From FEN-727 sp036508635 (GTDB lineage Bacteria; Actinomycetota; Geothermincolia; Fen-727; Anoxymicrobiaceae), in the NCBI GenBank assembly GCA_036508635.1, contig DATCGY010000316.1, positions 1 through 11,893 of the forward strand: DNA of 11,893 bases, written 5' to 3'. The stretch's first letter is position 1. Every line of letters starts with the position of its first letter. The notes beneath the pieces are model-generated. The model ran no database searches and was not told the DNA's origin. It saw only the letters and a program-made list of their open reading frames with translations. This document shows, piece by piece, positions 1 to 5,037 of this stretch. A program made the position numbers and the translations under genes.

Positions 1-567
1 TTCGTCTCCGTCAGGCGGACCCAGTGACACGATTTCACCGGCTTTCGGAGCCACCGCCGGGGCAGTGCCAACTCGCGACCTTACTGTCGCGATGCGCACG
101 GGGGTCTCGACCTCGAGCGAGGCCATTATGTTTCCCCCGAAGACGGGCTTGACGAACATCGGCCCGGCTCCGGTGCCGTCGGTCTCGATGCCGCAGCAGT
201 CGGTGACGAGCCCGGCGCCCAGAGCGAACGCCAGGCGAGGCGCCAGGTCCTGGCCGACGGGAGTTTGACCGGCAAGCAAAGTGACCGGTTCTTTATCATC
301 GAGGAGCTTCGTGAGGACGCGGACGAAGGCGTCCGGTTTGTAGGTTGAAAAAGCAGGGTGGTCGGCGGCGTATACGGTTTCCGCCCCCAGCGAGAGGAGC
401 TGATCGGTGGCTCCCGCGACTCCCTCTCCAATCACCACCGCCTCGAGCCGCCCCGCGGTGCGCGACGCCAACCACCCGCCAATTCCCATCAGCTCGACGG
501 TCAACCGCGACAGGCCGACATCTTGTTCCGCCTCCGCAAAGACAAGCACTGTCTCAGAGCCGGACAT
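1..567 (-). CDS. etfA: Electron transfer flavoprotein alpha subunit, N-terminal part (runs off left edge)
   Basis: The minus strand stays open from an ATG at 565-567 to the window edge (189 residues), so the C-terminal FAD-binding half is outside the window. The product begins MSGSETVLVFAEAE and has the ETF alpha domain I pattern: a Rossmann-like start, GQDLAPRL at residues 105-112, VTDCCGI at 121-127, KPVFGGNIMA at 140-149 and TVRSRVG at 161-167. These match the corresponding segments of the complete ETF alpha at 7953-8957, of which it is clearly a divergent paralogue and not a copy. ETF alpha binds FAD with the beta subunit and shuttles electrons between dehydrogenases and other carriers in the cytoplasm. 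A G-rich stretch at 574-580 serves as ribosome site. It lies 99 bases downstream of a TetR gene on the same strand; its beta partner is presumably off the window. The family is sure; substrate partner is unknown. Confidence 0.9.
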   Translation of the reverse strand, partial: MSGSETVLVFAEAEQDVGLSRLTVELMGIGGWLASRTAGRLEAVVIGEGVAGATDQLLSLGAETVYAADHPAFSTYKPDAFVRVLTKLLDDKEPVTLLAGQTPVGQDLAPRLAFALGAGLVTDCCGIETDGTGAGPMFVKPVFGGNIMASLEVETPVRIATVRSRVGTAPAVAPKAGEIVSLGPPDGDE

Positions 568-640
568 CCTGCACCCCCCCTTTTGCAGAACTAGTCTTTC
601 GCTAACACCTGGTCCAGCGACCCCTGTAGGAAGCAATACC

Positions 641-658
641 GGGGGCCGACTCGCCCCC
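641..658 (-). terminator. GC hairpin after the tetR gene, possible weak terminator
   Basis: GGGGGC and GCCCCC (641-646 and 653-658) pair around a 6-base loop, nine bases past the TetR stop codon on the minus strand. CC/GG flanks can add pairs across a one-base bulge. There is no clear U-tract on the minus strand after it, so it may only be an RNA-stabilising hairpin between tetR and the ETF alpha gene. Confidence 0.3.
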
Positions 659-666
659 TGGCCCGT

Positions 667-1296
667 CTACTTCAGGATGCCCTTTACCAGGAGTTCTATG
701 GCCTGTTCAAATAGTTCGTTATATGGACCGGCCGGCACACCTACGGATTCGCCTACGATGGCAAGGTCGAGGATACCGGTGGCCGTTCTCCATGCGATCA
801 ACGCGAAGGCGTAAGGGTCCATATCTTCGATGATGAGACCGGTCCGCTTTCCTTCCTCAACCAATGCGGCAACGTGTCCGAGCAGCCTGGCCGTGTGCCC
901 GGATACGGATTCTATGAGCGTGGGGGGGAGGTTTTTCCTGGCGTTTTCGCTTATGAAGTACTGCGTGATCCGGAAGTATTCCCTGTTCTTCATACAGTAC
1001 TCGGCAAAAGCGAGGAAGACGGCTTTGCCTTTTTCCACGATACTCGACTCTGAAGCCATTATGTCGGTGATCATATCGTCGACAATCTGGAAACCCTCGA
1101 GGACGACTGAGACGTAGAGCTCGTCTTTGCTGCTGAAGTAGAGGTAGACCGTTCCCTTACTCACATCCGCGGCTTCAGCGATCTCTTCAACTGTGGTTGT
1201 CTGGTAGCCCTTTTCGTAGAAGAGGTCTCGTGCCGCTATCAGGATGGATTTGCGACGTTCGAGCTTTTCCTTTTCTCTTCGTGTCGCAACGCTCAT
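667..1296 (-). CDS. TetR/AcrR-family transcriptional regulator
   Basis: A 209-residue protein of normal TetR length. Residues 15-60 form the DNA-binding domain: a first helix (RRKSILIAARDLFYEKGY) followed by the helix-turn-helix TTVEEIAEAADVSKGTVYLYF at 34-54, with the family's typical TVYLYF-x-SKDEL ending. The rest is the variable, mostly helical ligand-binding and dimerisation domain. Such proteins are dimeric repressors released by a small ligand; in this setting an acyl-CoA or related compound is a reasonable but unproven ligand. The ATG at 1294-1296 has only a weak ribosome site. It has a good promoter at 1382-1408 overlapped by inverted repeats, suggesting autoregulation, and is followed by the ETF alpha gene on the same strand, which may be its target or co-transcribed. 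It diverges from ychF. Confidence 0.93.
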   Translation of the reverse strand: MSVATRREKEKLERRKSILIAARDLFYEKGYQTTTVEEIAEAADVSKGTVYLYFSSKDELYVSVVLEGFQIVDDMITDIMASESSIVEKGKAVFLAFAEYCMKNREYFRITQYFISENARKNLPPTLIESVSGHTARLLGHVAALVEEGKRTGLIIEDMDPYAFALIAWRTATGILDLAIVGESVGVPAGPYNELFEQAIELLVKGILK

Positions 1297-1352
1297 GTGT
1301 TAGGCCTATCGCCTTTCTTCGGAGGTACCGATTGTCACCGGGACCCGTGAAC

Positions 1353-1384
1353 AGACTGACTGCCCGATGACCAGGGGTCAGTCT
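1353..1384. promoter_or_regulatory. Candidate TetR operator in the tetR promoter
   Basis: Two overlapping inverted repeats are present. AGACTGAC (1353-1360) and GTCAGTCT (1377-1384) are perfect 8-base complements separated by 16 bases. TGACC-AGG-GGTCA (1368-1380) is a perfect 5-3-5 palindrome. They overlap the -10 box and expected start site of the minus-strand promoter, where a repressor would block transcription. Binding by the adjacent TetR protein is inferred. Confidence 0.5.
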
Positions 1385-1408
1385 ATAACCGCCGGTCAGC
1401 CATGTCAA
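1380..1408 (-). promoter_or_regulatory. Promoter of the left tetR gene
   Basis: On the minus strand a perfect -35 hexamer TTGACA (1408-1403) is followed after 17 bases by TAGACT (1385-1380), or after 15 bases by TATAGA (1387-1382). Transcription would start near 1375 and give a leader of about 80 bases before the tetR ATG. Confidence 0.55.
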
Positions 1409-1708
1409 CGGTTTTCAGCACAAGTTGTGATTGATCATCTGGATCTCGCCCGGGCACCCGCTATCGCTGGACCAACCCGCCCACAGTCCCTATAATATCG
1501 AGAGCAGCCGTTGCGTTGTTAACACTAGGTATGGAGTAACAATCCCCTGAATAAGCTTGACTGTGAGTCCTGTGCATCTGTGCGCGGCGCCACCGTTTAC
1601 TTCATTGAAGGTTTACGCCATATCTGACTGATCGCGGATCAATGCTCATCGCATATCCATTGTATATAGAGTCTAGCTGTCAGTAATTATAGGGAGAACA
1701 CAGAGGGC
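1409..1708 (+). promoter_or_regulatory. 300-base non-coding region upstream of ychF, with candidate promoter and palindromes
   Basis: No supportable gene is seen here. On the plus strand TGGACC (1468-1473) and a perfect TATAAT (1491-1496) are 17 bases apart, a good sigma-70-like promoter about 210 bases ahead of ychF. A weaker pair, TTGTAT (1660-1665) and TAATTA (1684-1689), lies close to the gene. Short perfect palindromes occur at 1419-1429 (CACAA-G-TTGTG) and 1629-1641 (TGATC-GCG-GATCA), plus CTTCA-T-TGAAG within 1600-1615. Their function is not evident. Confidence 0.4.
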
Positions 1709-2803
1709 ATGAGTTCACTTGGAGTCGGAATCGTGGGTCTGCCGAATGCGGGAAAGACCACGCTTTTCAACGCGCTGTCCCGGTCGGGGGCGCTGGTCGC
1801 TTCCTATCCATATGCGACTATTGAGCCAAACGAGCGCGTTGTCCCGGTGTCCGACCCGAGGCTCACCGAATTCACCCGGCTTGCGGAGAGCGCTCGCATG
1901 GTGCCTGCGACCGTGCGCTTCATCGATATAGCCGGCCTTGCCGAAGGCGCGAGCCGTGGAGAGGGCCTCGGGAACCGGTTTCTATCAAACATCCGCGAGG
2001 TCGACGCGGTCGTCCATGTCGTGCGGGGGTTCAAAAGGTGCGATTCTGCCCCTCAAGCCGAAGCGATCGACCCCGTTCGGGACGTGGAGCTCATCGAGAC
2101 TGAACTACGGCTCTACGACCTCGAGATACTCGGGCGAGAGCTTTCAAAGGTGCGGCGCCTGGCGAGAAGCGGAGCAAGGGAGTGCATCGAAAGGGTCAAG
2201 GCGCTCGAGAGGATAGAGGAGGAGATAGGCTCCGACGTCATATCCGATCGCGCCTCCGTCGCCCGGGAGCTGGCGGTCCTCGCTCCCGACATGAGCCTCC
2301 TTATCCTGAAGCCTACCCTGATAGTGCTCAACGTTGATGAGTCGAGCGATGACTCGGCCACGAACGAGCGCAGGCTCAGGGAGTGGGCAGAGCCTCATGG
2401 AGTGCCGGTCCTGAACGTGAATGCTCTGGTCGAAGCTGAGCTTGCGGAGCTCGACCCGGAAGATGCCGCGCTGTTCGCGGAAGAGATGGGCGTCGCGGAG
2501 GAAAGTCTCGACCGCGTCGTAAGGGCTAGCTTCGAACTGCTCGGCCTCATAACGTTCTTCACCGCGGGCCCCGAGGAATCACGGGCATGGCCGATCCGCG
2601 CGGGATTGACGGCCAGCCAGGCCGCCGGAAAGATACACAGCGATTTCGAACGCGGCTTCATCAAAGCGGAGGTCATACATCAGGATGACTTCCTGTCAGC
2701 CGGCAGCTTCCCCGCGGCGCGTGAAGCCGGCACCCTCAGACTCGAAGGACGCGACTATGTAGTCCTGGACGGCGATGTCATCATCTTCAAGTTCAACACT
2801 TGA
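1709..2803 (+). CDS. ychF: Redox-responsive ribosome-associated ATPase/GTPase YchF (OLA1 family)
   Basis: A 364-residue protein, the normal length for YchF. The N-terminal Obg-type G domain has the P-loop GLPNAGKTT at 10-18, the switch segment DIAGLAEGASRGEGLGN at 73-89 (DIAGL is the G3 motif), and NVDE at 208-211 where the family has its altered G4 motif, which explains the known preference of this family for ATP over GTP. A helical coiled-coil hairpin lies around 130-175, and the C-terminal TGS domain runs from about 281 (TFFTAGPEESRAW) to the end (VVLDGDVIIFKFN). It binds ribosomes in the cytoplasm and acts in translation and stress responses. The ATG is preceded by AGGGAG and GAGGG. It is a housekeeping gene, the only plus-strand gene of the left half apart from one small gene, and seems functionally unrelated to its neighbours. 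Confidence 0.96.
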   Translation: MSSLGVGIVGLPNAGKTTLFNALSRSGALVASYPYATIEPNERVVPVSDPRLTEFTRLAESARMVPATVRFIDIAGLAEGASRGEGLGNRFLSNIREVDAVVHVVRGFKRCDSAPQAEAIDPVRDVELIETELRLYDLEILGRELSKVRRLARSGARECIERVKALERIEEEIGSDVISDRASVARELAVLAPDMSLLILKPTLIVLNVDESSDDSATNERRLREWAEPHGVPVLNVNALVEAELAELDPEDAALFAEEMGVAEESLDRVVRASFELLGLITFFTAGPEESRAWPIRAGLTASQAAGKIHSDFERGFIKAEVIHQDDFLSAGSFPAAREAGTLRLEGRDYVVLDGDVIIFKFNT

Positions 2804-2810
2804 TCCCAAC

Positions 2811-2833
2811 CCGGCGGTTGTCAACGTTGCCGG
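2811..2833 (+). terminator. Hairpin just after ychF, possible terminator
   Basis: CCGGCGGT (2811-2818) pairs with GTTGCCGG (2826-2833) in RNA, using three G-U pairs, around a 7-base loop, starting eight bases past the ychF stop. There is no U-run, so the call is weak. The next gene is convergent (ends at 2910), so some transcription stop is expected here. Confidence 0.3.
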
Positions 2834-2909
2834 TAGGTGCGGCGGACAGAGACAGGCTTCGGTGGTGGGGCCGCTTTGCCGTTGGTGTCAGGTATCCACG
2901 TGAAACAGA

Positions 2910-3425
2910 TCAGCTTGCATTTTGTGTTTGATTTCCGCATTTCGCACAGAACTTGGCGCCCGGCGCCAGGCTTGCGCCGCATTTTGTGCAGAAAGAGGGA
3001 GACGGTGCCTGCTCGGGCGCCGGCCGGGGTTGCGGGGGGGCGGCATTAGCCGCTGGCATAGCCTGCTGGATTGAAGCCGTGGCATTGATCCCCCTGTTTG
3101 CAAGCGCGCTTTCGACCCCGGCAACCAGCTTGTTGAGATTTCTGCTGTTCTTGCCAAAATCGAAAAGCCCCCAATTCGATTTCGAGGACACGCCAAGCCA
3201 GGAGGTGCCCGGAGGGTTCTCGGTAATCTGGATGAAGATCTTTTCGCCATATGACATTCCAAAGGGGACTGAACCGTCTATGACTCCGGTGGACTTGTCG
3301 GCGAATACGAGTTTCCAGTGCTGCATCCAGCCCTTGCAACCGGGGATTGCTTCCGCGGCCGAGTCGAAAAGGGCTTCCCAGCCGCACTGAAACGAATACA
3401 GCCTGTCTTTATGTGCCATTTGCAT
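2910..3425 (-). CDS. Zinc-ribbon protein of unknown function
   Basis: The reading frame is open further upstream, but AGGAGG at 3438-3433 lies seven bases before the ATG at 3425-3423, which decides the start and gives 171 residues (MQMAHKDRLYSF). Residues 1-115 form a compact domain I cannot name, with YSFQCGWEALFDSA, a beta-rich centre (VIDGSVPFGMSYGEKIFIQI) and WGLFDFGKNSRNLNKLV at 85-101. A Pro/Ala-rich linker (about 121-144) follows. The C-terminus is a classical zinc ribbon, C146-x2-C149-x10-C160-x2-C163. No signal peptide or membrane span is visible, so it is probably cytoplasmic. A possible -10 box TACAAT is on the minus strand at 3497-3492. It follows the nucleosidase gene on the same strand after 139 bases, so it may have its own promoter. 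A role in binding a lipid or protein is conceivable but not shown. Confidence 0.8.
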   Translation of the reverse strand: MQMAHKDRLYSFQCGWEALFDSAAEAIPGCKGWMQHWKLVFADKSTGVIDGSVPFGMSYGEKIFIQITENPPGTSWLGVSSKSNWGLFDFGKNSRNLNKLVAGVESALANRGINATASIQQAMPAANAAPPQPRPAPEQAPSPSFCTKCGASLAPGAKFCAKCGNQTQNAS

Positions 3426-3564
3426 CGAGCGACCTCCTGAAATCAAGAATCGTGAAGCAGATATCCCACGGATAGTGCTGCCAACAAAGACATTGTATCG
3501 CACCCGGCGCACCTGCATGCATAAACGCCACTGTTCGAATCTCACCGCGACACCTCGGCTGGGC

Positions 3565-4419
3565 CTAAAGCCTATTGATGAGCTCGCGGGTGAAGGCGGC
3601 GGAGTTTCTGGAGGCTATCTTTACATCGCGGCTGAGGGTGGAAATCTCGCGAACCGCGCCCGGGTGGGTAGCGATCATCTTCGCGCGGCGGAACCATACC
3701 GCGGGCATCGATTCGCCGGAAAGCTTCATCGCGGACGCGAGCTGTTTCATTTCGAAGTCTATCGAATCGCTTACCGACTTTACGGCGATAAAGGGCACGC
3801 CGCAGGCGCGCGCCACCTGAGCCACCGCCGCCGCTTCCATCTCGATGACGAGCGCGCCGAACCGCGCATTCAGGTCGCGCTTGGCCTCCCTGGATACTAT
3901 GAACTGGTCGCACGTCACGACCGGCCCGAAGTGAACCGTTGACGCGGACCCTCCGGAGGCTTCGAAGCTCTCGATGCCCCGTGCCGCATCGAGGAGCAAC
4001 CTGTCGCACACGTACGTCTTTACCCCAACCAGCCCGCTCTCGCTCTCTCGCGTCGACCCCGTGTGCTCGAAACTGGCGCTGGTCACGACTCCGGCGTCTC
4101 CCTGGCAAAGCTCCTCGGCCACAACCACGTCGCCCACCTCGAGGTACTCCACCAGCGCTCCCGCGGACCCGAAACTTATGATCGCCCGTGGATTGTGCCT
4201 CTCTATCGCGAGCTGTGTCGCGGCACCCGCAGCTACTTTTCCGAAGGAGTGCGCCTTGACCACGAACACATCCCTGTCACGGATAGAACCGGCGGTCATA
4301 TGCAGCATACCGTCGTCGCGCTCATCTACGACGCTCGACATCATCGTCCTTATCGCCTCGAGCTCGCTCGTTGTAGCGCAGATTACACAGATTAGTCTTT
4401 CGCCTGTTTTTTCAGCCAA
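3565..4419 (-). CDS. Nucleoside phosphorylase/nucleosidase superfamily protein (MTA/SAH nucleosidase-like)
   Basis: A 284-residue member of the PNP/UDP phosphorylase superfamily. Visible family features: the N-terminal strand ending in an acidic segment (ICATTSELEAI, E19), the glycine loop SFGSAGAL at 82-89, the nucleoside-binding VIEMEAAAVAQVA at 191-203 (Glu-Met-Glu), and SVSDSID at 215-221 whose Asp218 aligns with the catalytic acid of MTA/SAH nucleosidases. Those enzymes hydrolyse methylthioadenosine and S-adenosylhomocysteine to adenine and the thio-sugar. It is about 50 residues longer than typical nucleosidases, with a basic C-terminal tail, so a futalosine hydrolase or another nucleoside substrate is possible. 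The start is TTG (4419-4417): GGAGGA lies five bases ahead and no better start exists. It is downstream of moaD on the same strand but 280 bases away, with a plus-strand gene between, so it is likely a separate unit. Confidence 0.85.
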   Translation of the reverse strand: MAEKTGERLICVICATTSELEAIRTMMSSVVDERDDGMLHMTAGSIRDRDVFVVKAHSFGKVAAGAATQLAIERHNPRAIISFGSAGALVEYLEVGDVVVAEELCQGDAGVVTSASFEHTGSTRESESGLVGVKTYVCDRLLLDAARGIESFEASGGSASTVHFGPVVTCDQFIVSREAKRDLNARFGALVIEMEAAAVAQVARACGVPFIAVKSVSDSIDFEMKQLASAMKLSGESMPAVWFRRAKMIATHPGAVREISTLSRDVKIASRNSAAFTRELINRL

Positions 4420-4487
4420 CCAGGTCCTCCGCTATGTCATTCTCAAGCGCCGCGATCCTCGGCCACGGCCAGTATAGCGCGCAATGA

Positions 4488-4515
4488 CTTGAGCCGGGCC
4501 TCTCCAGGCCCGGCT
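4488..4515. repeat. Palindromic dispersed repeat, copy 1
   Basis: AGCCGGGCCT (4492-4501) and AGGCCCGGCT (4506-4515) form a perfect 10-bp stem around CTCC. With the preceding CTTG, positions 4488-4513 match 9599-9624 at 25 of 26 bases. It lies between the divergent nucleosidase and small membrane protein genes. No T-tract follows on either strand, so it does not look like a simple terminator. Confidence 0.7.
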
Positions 4516-4541
4516 GCGCCGAACATTGGAGGACGTTGGTC

Positions 4542-4691
4542 ATGATGAAGAATATACGGAAGCCCTTGGTGATGCTGGTCGTGATGGCGGCTGCCGGGGT
4601 GTGGTGGTCGAAGCTGACCGCCTCGAAGAAGCGGTCTTTCTATCATATGGGTAAGCAGGTCCCGTCTATGCCGTTCAGATACTTCGCCTGA
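4542..4691 (+). CDS. Small single-span membrane protein, 49 residues
   Basis: This short plus-strand gene begins ATGATG at 4542 and ends TGA at 4689-4691. GGAGGA at 4528-4533 lies eight bases ahead of the first ATG, a strong ribosome site. The product has a basic N-terminus (MMKNIRKP), one hydrophobic stretch (LVMLVVMAAAGVWW, about residues 9-22) long enough for a short membrane helix, and a basic, aromatic tail rich in Lys, Arg and Tyr ending PSMPFRYFA. By the positive-inside rule the orientation is ambiguous, as both flanks are basic. It converges with moaD, with only eight bases between the stops, and diverges from the nucleosidase gene. I do not recognise a family and assign no function. 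The ribosome site, membrane-protein composition and lack of any other gene on this stretch support it being real. Confidence 0.65.
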   Translation: MMKNIRKPLVMLVVMAAAGVWWSKLTASKKRSFYHMGKQVPSMPFRYFA

Positions 4692-4699
4692 CCCTGGGC

Positions 4700-4951
4700 T
4701 CAACCCCCGGCCAGGCGCGGGATGATAGAGACGACATCTCCTGACCTGAGCTTTGTCTTCGTCCCTTTGAGCATCTCCGCGTTCTTGCCGTTGACGGTCA
4801 CGATGCACCCCTCGAGGTAACGGTTCACACCTGTGCCGTAACGGTCCACGAGCTCTTCCATCACGGCTCCAACGGTGCGAGCAGAACTCTCGTATTCTTT
4901 CGCTCCCGTTTCTTTTCGTAGCATCGTGCTGAGCTTGACCGTGACAGCCAT
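4700..4951 (-). CDS. MoaD/ThiS-family ubiquitin-like sulfur carrier
   Basis: An 83-residue beta-grasp protein ending in the diagnostic Gly-Gly (SIIPRLAGG). Other family signs are the first strand (VTVKLSTMLRKETG), the helix TVGAVMEELVDRYG, VTVNGKNAEML and the LRSGDVVSIIP strand just before the tail. In this family the C-terminal glycine is adenylated by a MoeB/ThiF-type enzyme and then carries a thiocarboxylate that donates sulfur to molybdopterin. MoaD-like genes are commonly found next to tungsten aldehyde oxidoreductases, and here the gene follows one by 86 bases on the same strand, so a role in building that enzyme's tungstopterin is likely. I chose the ATG at 4951-4949, preceded by GGAGG four bases away; a GTG five codons earlier lacks a separate ribosome site. 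A strong hairpin at 4991-5020 separates it from the oxidoreductase. Confidence 0.9.
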   Translation of the reverse strand: MAVTVKLSTMLRKETGAKEYESSARTVGAVMEELVDRYGTGVNRYLEGCIVTVNGKNAEMLKGTKTKLRSGDVVSIIPRLAGG

Positions 4952-4990
4952 CCCGCCTCCAGGCACCTTGTCGAGCAGAACTCTCTTCCG

Positions 4991-5020
4991 GGCCGGCCGA
5001 ATAGCTGCATTCGGCCGGCC
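4991..5020 (-). other. Perfect 12-bp intercistronic hairpin between the oxidoreductase and moaD
   Basis: GGCCGGCCGAAT (4991-5002) and ATTCGGCCGGCC (5009-5020) are perfect complements around the 6-base loop AGCTGC. The structure begins 17 bases past the oxidoreductase stop on the minus strand. No U-tract follows (CGGAAGAGAG), so it may be an RNA-stabilising or partial-termination element that sets the ratio of enzyme to sulfur carrier. Confidence 0.6.
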
Positions 5021-5037
5021 GTCAAAGATCAGGTCTA

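Noticed and set aside
3426..3545. Upstream extension of the zinc-ribbon protein by 40 codons
   Set aside because: AGGAGG at 3438-3433 is ideally placed for the ATG at 3425; the extension would place this site inside the coding region.
3530..3560. GTTCGAATCTCACC on the plus strand, resembling a tRNA T-arm and a possible attachment site
   Set aside because: The bases before TTCGAAT (CACTG) do not pair with the bases after it (CTCAC), and no acceptor stem, anticodon arm or CCA end can be built around it.
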